Source: Tillandsia leiboldiana
Taxonomy: Eukaryota > Streptophyta > Magnoliopsida > Poales > Bromeliaceae
Length of the DNA: 64,000 nt
Direction of reading: 5' to 3'
NCBI GenBank assembly: GCA_029204045.2
Contig: CM055068.1
Coordinates: 35,355,345 to 35,419,344, forward strand
Positions 11,852-22,001 of the stretch are shown one piece after another; position 1 is the stretch's first letter; each line of letters starts with the position of its first letter. The notes under the pieces are model-generated. The model saw only the letters and a list, made by a program, of their open reading frames with translations. It did no database searches and was not told the origin of the DNA. Made by a program: the position numbers and the translations under genes.

Positions 11852-14800
11852 TGTAAGGACCCGAATCCCCACTTAAGAGATTACTGTCGGATTAGTGGCC
11901 TTTGGGAGTGTTTGTGCGCGTGTCGGCCCCAAGAAATGGATTTGTGGTGCAATTTGGGTTTTAGTTTGCATCACTCGAGGCCTGCGTGGTGTGTCGGTGG
12001 TGTTTGTGCGCAATTTGGACACAAGTGATGGACTTCGGGCTTAAAAGAGATCACGTGGGAATTGGAGGACCCGTCGAGTGTTTAGAGGTGGTTTCGCGCG
12101 GCGTAGATGTCAAATTTGGACTTCGGCCGAAGTTTGGATAAAAGATTACCTCTCCGGTTGCCTTCGGGAATTTATAGAGTTGGAATTTGGCAAATCGGAC
12201 TTCAGATTTGGACCCGGCGCAGAAATCGGATCAAGTGGGCTATCCGGGGGCATTCGGCAAAATTTCGAATGAGAATTTGGAGGAACGGACATCATTTTTG
12301 GATTCAGCGCGCGAAATCGTTGAGAATGGACTATTTACTTGGTTGTTTTGGAGCCCGGGTGAAGTGCGCATTTTTCGAGGCGACGGCACGAATCCCGAGG
12401 CGGCTGCGGCACGTGGTTCGAGGAGCGGCTGGCGCTTTAGGCGCGCTGGGAAACGTGCCTTCGGCGCGGGTCGCGCGGGGGCCGCCACGTGTCGGGCCCC
12501 CGTTGGCGCCCGCGCGGGCGCGGGGGCACGCGCCCGTGTGGCGCGCGCGTGTCCCGCGCCTGAGGCTGGTGCGGTGTAACCGCGCCCGTGTGGCGCACAG
12601 CAACCGCGCCCGCGTGGCGCGTTGGCCGCGCGCAGCGTGGGCAGGCGGGCGCGTGCCTGGGCCGGGTGCACGCGCCCGAGTGCTGTGGACCACCCGGCTG
12701 CGGGTGCCCCCTTTTTGTGCGGTGCACCGTGGACCGGCTGCCGTGGACCCCTTTCTCTTTTTCTTCTTCTTCTTCTTCTTTCTCCCCGAGCGCCATTTCT
12801 CCTCCATTTTCTTTTCTTTCTTCTTCAACCGAGCGAGAGAGAGAGTGAGGAGGGGATTTTTGTGGGGTGCGGCGGTGCGTCGTGGACCTCGCGGAGCGCG
12901 CGAAATGTTCCACTGGAGCGGTTGGACGGCGCGGCGCAGTCGGGTAGGTCCGCACTTTGTTTTTACGGTGTTTTTAGCACAATTTTGGGGCGTTCTTTGG
13001 ACATTGGATTGACCCATTGTTCTTATCTGTGTTAGGGACCGTATTTTTTACTGCTTCGTTTTGCGTGCGGACCCCGACGTCGTGCTCCGTTTTGCGTGCG
13101 GACTCCGTTTTGCGCGTAGGTTTCTGCACCGTGCTCCGTTTTGCGTGCGAACCCCGATGCCGTGCTCCGTTTTGCGTGCGGACTCTGTTTTGCGTGCGGG
13201 TTTCGGCACCGTGCTCCGTTTTGTGTGCGGACTCCGGCGGCGTACACCGTTTTGCGCGCGGACTCTATTTTGCGCGCGGGTTTTGGCACCGTGCTCCGTT
13301 TTGCGTGCGGACTCCGGCGGCGTGCTCCGTTTTGCGTGCGGACTCCGTTTTGCGTGCGAGTTTCGGCATCGTGCTCCGTTTTGCGTGCGGACTCCGGCAG
13401 CGGGCATTGTTTGCGTGCGGATCGCGTGGAGGCCAATTGCAAGTGTCTACGAGCAATTGGTGGCAAATCGGGGTGGGTGGCCTTATCTCCAAGTTTTATG
13501 GACTGTACAGTAATTCTACTGATGTAGGACTATGCATGATAGTTTATTTCCCTGTGTAGCATGCTAGATTGTAGGAATTGTTATTCCTTTTATCATCTGT
13601 TAATATAGTTATCTTGGAACTTGACCTAGCACCCCCGTCATATGTTGCATGTGTAACCAGACCAGTAGAAAACCCTCACTTGGGCTAGGGTTATTTATGT
13701 TTAGACACCCACACTGTTTTCTATTCCTGGATATAGTGTTATCCTCGCCCGGGTAGTGGGCCGAGAGGTCGGGACTTTCTTTTAGTGTGGGATGCATTTG
13801 CACTCGTGCTTGGGAGCAGAGTGGAGTCTGGTAGTTGTAGTGGGTCGCTTATCTGTGCCGGGAGCCGTTTGGGTAAACGGTAGTCCCGGGAGGTCTTGTT
13901 TCCCTGTTGTGCTGTCGTGGGAGGGAGCCGTTGAGCAGACGGTAGTCCCGAGCCGTCGAGTATCCTCCGGTCAGTGTTGTTGGGAACCGTTGGGGTTGAC
14001 GGTGGTCCCAGGTCGTTGAGTGTTGTCCGACCAGTATTGTTAGCCTGAGTTGTGGGTCGTTCCTGGCTTTGGAGTACCTCCAGCCAGTGTGTTTTATGCT
14101 GCGAGCTGTTGGAGAGGCTAGTGTCTCGTGTTTCGTGTGAGCTGATCAGCTGAGTCGTCGAGAGTGCTCCGACTGTTGTGCGAGATATTTGGGGATCTTG
14201 AGTCCTTCCGTTCTGAGAGTGAGCGTGGATTTTGACTATAGCCTGCATATGCCAATGTTTGATACTCTATGCCGCGCCGTTTTCCTCAGTTGGGGTCGCG
14301 CCCCCTGAGATGCCGCAGTGGATGCGATGGTGGGCCTGTTGAGGCAGTTTTCCACAGTGGATGCGATGATGGGCCTGTTGAGGCAGTTTTGCGCGAGGGG
14401 TGAGTTAGTCGGACAGGACGCCCCACGTAAATCCCGTCCTCATGTGGATGTGTGGTAGTGGGCAGGTGCGTTCCTAGTCGACAGGCGCAGGCTTGACTGG
14501 ACCCTATGAGGCAGTCAGTTCGATTGGGTCGATTGAGCACCTTGGGTGCGAGTGGTCACGTTTACTTTCATCTGTTCCACTTTTTGAGCATCTAGATAGA
14601 GGCATGGTAGCTGTAGAGTAGCTCCAGCTTTTCTTGTTCAGATTTCGTTGCGCTGTTATCTTTTACCTCTAGTAGACTTAGTGGGCAGACCGTTGGGCTT
14701 GTTGACGGCACCCACTGAGAACTACTGTGGGAAGTAGTTCTCACACCCGTCGTGGTGTCTTTTTCCCCAGGGACTTCTACTCCTGTTCCTGTGCTCCAGT

Positions 14801-14872
14801 TGCTGATCCTTCTGACCGGTTTCGAGGGAGTCGCGAGCTAGTTCCCTACCCGTCGTTGGAGTGTAGCGGTAC
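11852..14872 (+). repeat. Gypsy LTR F, 5' part, plus strand
   Basis: Begins TGTAAGGACCCG next to E's leader, with CTCGC (11847-11851) as candidate target duplication. The first kilobase resembles the upstream part of LTR E. A GC-rich block follows (12350-12700), then 80-bp tandem repeats (13057-13421). The stretch 13590-14870 closely matches 44370-45990 of solo LTR S, so F and S are the same family. It stops at 14872 where LTR G is inserted. The many ORFs on both strands are low-complexity and not genes. Confidence 0.8.
13057..13421 (+). repeat. 80-bp higher-order tandem repeat in LTR F
   Basis: The motif TCCGTTTTGCGTGCGGACTC recurs. Equivalent points at 13081, 13161, 13241 and 13321 give an exact 80-bp period built of smaller units. 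Overlapping ORFs on both strands (repeats such as FCVRTP) are a by-product. Confidence 0.85.
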
Positions 14873-16006
14873 TGTCACGCCCCGGGGTCGAAACTGCGAC
14901 CCGGGCTCGCCAACAGATCCGCCACCTATGCCAAACCCCGCATAGGCGAAGCGTCCTACCTGCAAGAAAAGTACTACAGCTAACAGATATCAGAGCTATA
15001 AATGAAAATCTGCTGTATAACTAAAATCAACCACTGTACAACTGGAAGTAATACAACAATGTCCATCTCCCAAAAATGATAATCGTACAAAATCCTCAGA
15101 TACAGAACTCATAGCTCAACATGGAGGTAACTCCAATAAATACAACAGTGTACAGGCTCTCAAATACATATCATCCTCACTACAACAGTCTCTCAAAAGA
15201 GGAAATAAAACAACTAATCTACTGAAGCTCTCCTCTGAAGGGGTACCGCTACTCTCCAAACATGGGTAGGGATCTAGCTCGCGACTCCCTCGCCTCGATC
15301 AACAACCGCAGAATCAGCAACACCCGCTAAGACTCTGCAAAACAAAGGAGAGGAAGGAAAAAGAAGGGGGAAAACCCCCCAAGGGTGTGAGAACTACACC
15401 AAAAAGGGAGTTCTCAGTGGGTACCACCGCCAGGACCGACGGTCTGCCCACCAAGTCCTCAAGAGACAAAAACTAACCAAAGCCGTAAAGACTGATATAA
15501 AGAAGCTGGAGCCTCTCAACAGCTATCATGCCTCTAACTAAATGCCCAAATGGGGAGAACCAAAGGATGGTATACAACTACTAGCACATGAAGTGCACAA
15601 TCGACCCAATCGATAGACCAGTAATCACTGACACTGCCTGCTATGCCTGCTATGCCTGCTATGCCTGCTATGCTTGCCATGCCTGCCTATGCCTGCCTAT
15701 GCCTGCCATGCCTGACATGCCTGCTATGCCTGGCTATGCCTGCCATGCCTGCCTATGCCTGTCATGCCTGCCATGCCTGCTATGCCTGCTATGCCTGCCT
15801 ATGCCTGCCTATGCCTGCTGTGCCTGCTATGCCTGCTTATGCCTTCCTATGCCTGCTATGCCTGCCTATGCCTGCCATGCCTGCTATGCCTGCCTATGCC
15901 TGCCTATGCCTGCTGTGCCTGCTATGCCTGCCTATGCCTGCCATGCCTGCCATGCCTGCCTATGCCTGCCATGCCTGCTATGCCTGCTATGCCTGCCTAT
16001 GCCTGC
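14873..16006 (-). repeat. Gypsy LTR G, first segment, minus strand
   Basis: Starts TGTCACGCCCCGGGG, the reverse complement of the LTR ending shared by A, H and S. Read on the minus strand it resembles the downstream part of LTRs F and S. It is inserted into F, and GGTAC (14868-14872) is the candidate target duplication. Its right half is a short tandem repeat entered by element B at 16007. The LTR resumes at 47606. Confidence 0.8.
15634..16006. repeat. TATGCCTGCC minisatellite, left part
   Basis: Units of about 10-11 bp (variants of CTATGCCTGC, CCATGCCTGC and CTGTGCCTGC) repeat for about 370 bp. All forward frames are open because no unit contains a stop, giving artefactual proteins rich in Cys, Ala and Pro. 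The array continues at 47606-47715 after element B. Confidence 0.92.
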
Positions 16007-16543
16007 TGTTACGGCTTTTTGTGTTGGCTTATTTCGTGAGTTGAGTAGTTGAGTTGTTGAGTTGAGTCGGAGTCTTGAAGTGATCAAATTGTCAATCAGC
16101 AATCGAAGACTTAGAGAAGATTCAACAAGATCTCAAGTTGACACTCAGTGTTTTGAGTCTTGAAGATTGAAGTAGAAGAATTGTGGATCAATTACATCAA
16201 TCTTAAGGAAAATGGATTCGGATTGATCAGGTACGTTTAACTAAATAATTTTGGTGATCCGAATACATTTGAGTGGTTTAGAAACACTTGGATAAGTTTT
16301 CATTGCTTAAAAATCAAAAACTGGACAAATTGGATGTTTCAGAATTTCTGATCCAGAATTCCGATCCGGATCAGAATTCTGATCCGGATCAGAATTCCGA
16401 TCCGGATCCCGAACCTTGTTTTTTCAGGAATTGCTGAAAAAAGACGACGATTAGGATCGCCGTAAATCCGATCCGGATCGTCGTACGGGAAAATTTCTGT
16501 TAAGTCAGTTTTTGATGCTTATCTCTTTCCAAAGGTTTCTAAA

Positions 16544-16553
16544 CTATAAATAG
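16544..16553 (+). promoter_or_regulatory. TATA-like box of LTR B
   Basis: CTATAAATAG lies downstream of the palindrome array. The equivalent box is present in LTRs J (28), B 3' (46950), C (48388), D (28764 and 38526, minus strand) and I (3921, minus strand). Confidence 0.7.
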
Positions 16554-16793
16554 ACATTTAGGGTTTCTCAAGAACTACCGATTAATTAATTAAACACTTG
16601 AGAGCAACCCTAGAGGCTAGGTTTTTATCGTTCTTCTTTATAGCCTCTTTTAGGTCAATTCGACGGTTCTTTCAAGAACATATCTTTTGTCGAATTGATC
16701 TAATCTTTGCTTAGAGATTTCTTCTACGGTTCCTCAATGAGAATCTAAGCAAAGGATCACCATCGAAGCCAATATTCTTACCGGCTGAGTTTG

Positions 16794-16896
16794 CGTCGTG
16801 GATTCGACGTGGCATCGTGGATTCGGTGTGCTAAAGGCGTTTCGTGGATTCGAAACGTGTGCTCGTGGATTCGAGTGGCGTTCGTGGATTCGAACG
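16794..16896 (+). repeat. TGGATT-loop hairpin array in LTR B
   Basis: Five CGTGGATTCG cores each sit in an inverted repeat. Clear stems are CGTCG/CGACG (16794-16809), CGTTTCG/CGAAACG (16838-16857), CTCG/CGAG (16862-16875) and CGTTCG/CGAACG (16879-16896). The loop is TGGATT each time. The array lies about 250 bp downstream of the TATA box, so it should be in the RNA leader. Confidence 0.85.
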
Positions 16897-17201
16897 TGTG
16901 CAGTGGACGTGCAATCGGTGAGCGCAAAGTCCGAAGAAGTTGAAGGAGGGGTTTGAGTCCGTGGAGTCGGTAATCACCTTGTTATTCTTCTTTTCTTAGT
17001 GGATTGTTATTGCGTGTTGGTCCCATGGTTTTTCTCCTGGATTGGAGTTTCCACGTAAATCTCGGTGTGCTATTTTTATTTTCCGCATTGGTTTTTATTT
17101 TGCACTGAGATTGGTATTATAAGTATTACACCTATTCACCCCCCCTCTAGTTGTTTGATAGTACCTATTTAGATCCTTGCGGATCCTTAAAAACCAACAA
17201 T

Positions 17202-17213
17202 TGGTATCAGAGA
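17202..17213 (+). promoter_or_regulatory. Primer binding site of element B
   Basis: TGGTATCAGAGA lies two bases after the LTR end and is complementary to initiator tRNA-Met. Confidence 0.9.
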
Positions 17214-17233
17214 GGGTTTTAGGTTTATCTATC

Positions 17234-18881
17234 ATGTCGGGTGAAAGTGGTAATATTTATAGACCTCCTCTTTTTGATGGGACCAATTATGCTTATTGGA
17301 AAGTGCGGATGAGAGCTTCTCTCATCTCAATTGATGAGCGGGTATGGCAAACCGTGGAAGACGGTTGGGTGCATCCTGTTGAGGAAGTAGGAAATTCTAC
17401 TACCCCAAAACCTCGCTCTAGATGGTCCAAAGAGGAATTTGAAAGATCTTCTTACAATGGGAAAGGTATGAACGCTCTATTTAATTCTCTTTCCTCGACT
17501 GAATTTACACGAATTTCCGCGTGTGAAACCGCGAAGGAAATTTGGGATATTCTCAAAATTACACATGAGGGTACTAATCTTGTAAAAATTCAAAAGCTCC
17601 AGATGCTTACAAGTCAATTTGACTCTATTCATATGGAAAAGCATGAATTGTTTACAGATTATTACACTAGACTTCAAGATGTAATCAATACTTGTGCTAA
17701 TTTAGGAGAAAAGATCCCGGAGTCGAAAATTGTAAGAAAGATACTTCGGACTCTTCCGGAACGGTTTTGAGCAAAGGTTACCGCCATTGAAACCGTTAGT
17801 CATCCGGATGAGATGAGTGTAGAGGAATTAGTAGGTGCTTTGCAAACTTATGAAATGACTTTTCCTACTAATCAAGTTTCTTCCAAGTCTTCTTCTAAGC
17901 TTACAGGTATTGCATTCAAATCAACAAAGGAAGAAGATAGCGAATCAAGTTCCGACGATGAAATCTCTTTTGCCGATTTTGAAGAACAATTGGCGCGGAT
18001 CACAAAGAAATTTCGTCGAAAATTTTGGAAGAATCAAACCGATGGATCTTCATCCACGAAACCATCTAAAGGATCATCGGGTTCTAAATCCTCTAATCTC
18101 AAAGGCGTTGCAAAACCTTCTAAAGAAAAAGAAAAAGATGATTTCGAAGGGGAAATCCAATGCTATCGATGCAAAGGCTACGGCCATTTTTCAACGGATT
18201 GTCCTTCTCCGAAATCATATAAAAAGAAGGCTTTGCAAGCGAAAACTTGGGAGGATTCTATTTCTAATGAATCGACCTCAAGTAAAGAGGAAAAAGTTGT
18301 TGCCTTTCATGCCTCTCAAATTCCCTCCTCTAATGTTTGCTTATCATCATTAATCACTGACTCTATTCCTTTGATTTTGCATGAAACATCAACATCCGGC
18401 GGAGAGTCATCAAGTGAGGGGGAGTCGGACGAAGAAGAACTCGTTGAGGCATATCAACAACTTCTTGCGGAATCTAAGAAGATGGCCAAGCATATCAAGA
18501 AGTTGAGGAAGCAACGACTTGAGAATCAAGACGAGAATCATGCTTTAAAGATAAAACTTCATGATCTCGAGGAGGAACGAGAACGCTTATTGGATAATAA
18601 TAAAATCCTCCAAGAAAAGCTAAACCAATCGGAGACAAACGCTACATCATATATGGACAAGATTGGTTTTCTAGAAAAGCAGTTTGAGGAAATTCATGTC
18701 ACCAACCAAGCTTTGACCAAGCAAGTTCATCAACTCAAATCCGACATACAAAGGCTTTCAACCGGTTTCAAAAACTTTGATGGTATGTACGGATTAGGTC
18801 AAACAAGCAAGGTTGGTTTGGGTTTTAAAAAGGATCAAACTGTGCATGCTTTAAGTTCCACATTCAAATTGAAAGGAAGAA
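17234..18881 (+). pseudogene. Element B gag, N-terminal part
   Basis: The ATG at 17234 (MSGESGNIYRPP) is preferred over an upstream in-frame ATG that overlaps the primer site. The protein is the Sirevirus-type Gag that packages element RNA: N-terminal Gag domain (about residues 1-200), CCHC knuckle CYRCKGYGHFSTDC (about 310-323), an acidic linker and a long coiled coil (about 400-510). One in-frame TGA (17768-17770) replaces an Arg codon of the motif LPERFR, consistent with CGA to TGA. The reading is cut at 18881 by gypsy A and resumes in the same frame at 40684 once one AAGAA copy is discounted. Confidence 0.92.
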
Positions 18882-21693
18882 TGTGATAACCGCGGATTTA
18901 TTTTACCTTTCTGGGCTTTCTGTTAATTTTATTGAACCGTTCTGTTGACAATAGGGGTCCGAGGGTAACTTTTCCTTGTTTTCTGGGCAGACGATCGGGG
19001 CTCGCGGGTATTTTTGGTTAATAAAGCTCGCGAAACGGAGACCGGCGGTGCGATCAGTTTTGGATTCCGACCCCCGGATCTCCCAGAAAAAATTCCGGAA
19101 GTTGGTACCGTAGCCCAGGTGACATACACAATTACCGGGGGCAGACCGAACTCTGGTCCACAATTAGATCGATTCTAGTCGATCAGTTGAGGTATGGGAT
19201 TTAAACACCCCTTTTCCCAGTCGCTCGAGTGCTTAATTTTAATTTGGGCTCCAAAATCCACTACGCCCAAACGACTAACTAGTCGGCCTTGGGAATGAGG
19301 TTTTCCTATACCTCGCCTCCCCTCACCTTGGCGTGCGATATCCGAGCGTGGACGAGGAGCGGCTCCCCAAAACCCTCGCCCCTCCCATCGGCCGGCGTGG
19401 AAGAGAAGAGATTGATCGCCTCCCCGCAAGGATCCGACGAACGCGAAGAGGACGATCCCTCTCCTTCGCCCGGTACCGAGGAAAACAAGGTGAGCCGTGC
19501 TTTCATTTTCTTTCCTTGTCTTTTCTTGTTACGAACGAGGGGGAGGGGGGTTTTCTTGATTCGTCGGAGATGGAAGGAGAGGGGCGAGCCACCCGCACGC
19601 GGAGCGCCGCGCGGGGCAACCCGCGCATGCGGGGGCGCCGCGCGGGGCACCCGCATGCGGGGCGCCGCGCCGGGCAGCCTGCGCATGCGGGGGTGACGCG
19701 CGAGGCAGCCCGCGCATGCGGGGGCGCCGCGCGGGGCACCCGCATGCGGGGCGCCGCGCGGGGCAGCCCGCGCATGCGGGGGCGCTGCGCGGGGCAGCCC
19801 GTGCATGCGGGGCACCGCGCGGGGCACCCGCATGTGGGGCGCCGCGCGGGGCAGCCCGCGCGTGCGGGGGCACCGCATGGGGCAGCCCGCGCATGCGGGG
19901 GCGCCGCGCGGGGCAGCCCGCGCATGCGGGGGCGCCGCACGGGGCAGCCCCCGCATGCGGGGGCGCCGCGCGGGGCACCCGCATGCGGGGCGCCGCGCGG
20001 GGCAGCCCGCGCATGCGGGGGCACCGCACGGGGCAGCCCGCGCATGCGGGGGCGCCGCGCGGGGCACCCGTATGCGGGGCGCCGCGCGGGGCAGCCCGCG
20101 CATGCAGGGGCACCGCGCGGGGCAGCCCGCGCATGCGGGGGCGCCGCGCGGGCAGCACGGCAGCGCGCGGGGGTTTGGTCGCTGCCGTCAGAGGCCGGTT
20201 GGTGTTTGGGCTTTTCTTTACCTTGCGTTTAAAGGTTCTTGACCTCCCCGCCCGGGGATCCCGTTTTGCAGCTTCGGGGAGCGCGCCGGGACGCGGGGAG
20301 CCGAGCGTGGTTTTCTACTAGCGACAGGTGGGTTGAATGTGTTATTTAGCATCGATTTCCGACGAGCGTTTATTCTAGATATTACATATTATCGTTCCAC
20401 TTTAAATGCCACCTATTATCGTACCTTAGATGCTACATGTAATCGCCGCACTTTAGTAGTTAGGTGTTATCATGCTCCTGATGTTACATGTTGTTGCTTT
20501 ATCTTCGATTATACTTGTTAGTAGAGTACCTTGATTACACATGTTATTATCTACTCATGTTCATGCATTGTGGCTACTGTGCTCGAGGCTGCAACACGCG
20601 CACCCACGGTTTGGCCATCGCGAAGGGTGCGCTTTTCCGGAAAAGTGGTCTATGACCCGTGTATACCCACGAGGTGACGTAGTGGGGCCCCTTATTAGTT
20701 GTGGGGTTTGAGGCGCCGAGGTGCGAGCGGTGCGACCCGTCGGTTTAGTTGTCCGACGTGGTCGGGTTTCTGCAGGTACAGTATGGGCCGTCGGTTTAGT
20801 TGTCCGACGTGTCCGGGTATTACAGTATACGGGTGTACAGGTTGCCTTTCCTCCTTGAGAGGGTGGTTGCTCCGGTTGTCTTCACGGTTTGTTTTATTAT
20901 ATTCTCCTGCTCTACTATTTTGACGTCACTGACTTCCCACTTCGTGACAGGGTTCAGACGGGGGGAGATGTAGGCGGTGGTGAGGACGGGACAGGAGCAG
21001 CTGGGTCGCTGGGGACCCTGGACTGTATTTCTTCTTTCATTCTTGCATTTCATTTACATTGTAGTTATGTGAGAGGTTCTCGATACCCTCGTGGGGTCGG
21101 CATGGATGTCGGTACGGGTTACATTTAGTTATCCCCTTATGCGTTATTCTTCCTCTTATTTCTGTTGGCCATTTGAAAATGAAAAAGGCAAAAGCCAAAG
21201 AAAAGATTGCGAAAACCGTTTTTAAAATCTAAGTGTCGTGTGGACACTGGTTTCAAAACTCTGTGGATTTATGGATTGCGAAAGGGATTCCAAAACTTGG
21301 TGTCGTGTGGGCACCGTTTTCAAAACCTGTGGATTTATGCTGATTTAGAAACTCGCTTTCAAAACGTAAGCGCCGGGTAGGCGCTCTTTCAAACTGTGGA
21401 TTTATCCTTTCCAAATTGTTCGGCCATACGTTTTTAAGTAAATTAGAATGCTGGTTGTATGTGAATAATTGTTGTGATTGAATGGATGTGAATGTTTGGA
21501 ATATGTACTGAACTCCACGCCGGGCATATACAGGGGAGGCTCTGTCCGTTTACAGAGTGATCCTGTATGTGTGGCGGATCTGGGCATGCGCCGGGGAAGA
21601 GGGGTTCTCCTTTATCAAAAAAAAAAATTTCTACGTCAAATGCTTGACTTTTGTGAATCGTTTCCGCTAAAACAAACCCCCCGGGGCGTGACA
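18882..21693 (+). repeat. 5' LTR of gypsy element A
   Basis: About 2812 bp, from TGTGATAACCGCGG to GGCGTGACA. Notable parts are a splice-donor-like AAGGTGAGC (19489-19497), a GC-rich minisatellite (19600-20160) and a downstream part ending in an A-rich run (21616-21628). Outside the minisatellite it differs from the 3' LTR at roughly 35-40 positions by eye, about 1.6 percent. Confidence 0.93.
19600..20160. repeat. GC-rich minisatellite in 5' LTR of A
   Basis: Alternating units of about 31 bp and 27 bp share the core GCGCATGCGGGG followed by CGCCGCGCGGGGCA. The block is extremely rich in CpG. All six frames are open over long distances (repeats such as MRGRRAGQPAHAG one way and GLPRAAPPHARAAP the other). 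These are artefacts of repeat units without stop codons. Confidence 0.93.
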
Positions 21694-21700
21694 GATTAAA

Positions 21701-21711
21701 TGGTATCAGAG
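21701..21711 (+). promoter_or_regulatory. Primer binding site of element A
   Basis: TGGTATCAGAG, seven bases after the LTR end, matches the initiator-tRNA-Met primer site used by most plant LTR elements. Confidence 0.88.
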
Positions 21712-22001
21712 AGTTCTTTCAATCACAACAGCTAGTGCCGACATCCGTGGGAACACCTCACTTGCCTACACATGAATGAAATGGGTAGGGCATAGGACTG
21801 TAGTACGTGAGTGCTGAGGGGGGGGGAAATGTTGAGTCCTTTCTCTCACTTTGTGGTTGTTGTTAGTAGGGTAGTCTAAAGTTGACTCTTGTGATGTGTG
21901 ACAGACATGGCCCATACTAGATCATCGGCCGGGGACGCAAAGGCGACGCGACGACGTCGACGGCCGCGGAGAACCAGCTCCTGCGGCAGCAATTACGGGA
22001 G

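Larger units (their letters stand above)
16007..17199 (+). repeat. 5' LTR of element B
   Basis: The LTR is 1193 bp, from TGTTACGGC to ACCAACA. It carries GATCCGGATC palindromes (16339-16490), a TATA-like CTATAAATAG (16544-16553) and five TGGATT hairpins (16794-16896). By eye it differs from the 3' LTR at roughly a dozen positions, mostly around the palindrome array. Confidence 0.93.

Noticed and set aside
12107..13012. A 301-codon ORF in LTR F with antisense ORFs
   Set aside because: GC-rich LTR sequence with no recognisable domain. It starts in a part homologous to LTR E and ends in pyrimidine tracts.
13017..13559. Arg- and Cys-rich ORFs on both strands (FCVRTP repeats)
   Set aside because: They follow the 80-bp tandem repeat of LTR F and appear in several frames at once.
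14790..15300. F followed by inverted G as a possible foldback transposon or local inversion
   Set aside because: F and G are related LTRs, so inverted similarity is expected. The junction coincides exactly with the LTR terminus TGTCACG of G, which fits insertion of G into F.
15634..16006. Regular short repeats that could suggest a CRISPR array
   Set aside because: Units are 10-11 bp with no unique spacers, and the surroundings are plant retrotransposons. It is an ordinary minisatellite.
15588..16052. ORFs rich in Cys, Ala, Met and Pro (YACHACLCLPMPAMP repeats)
   Set aside because: All three forward frames are open because the 10-11-bp unit has no stop. This is a minisatellite, not a metallothionein-like gene.
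19306..20321. Long ORFs (up to about 300 codons) on both strands with repeats such as GRRAGQPAHAG or GLPRAAPPHARA
   Set aside because: They overlap each other in five or six frames, lie inside an LTR minisatellite whose units lack stop codons, and recur in the 3' LTR with different unit order.
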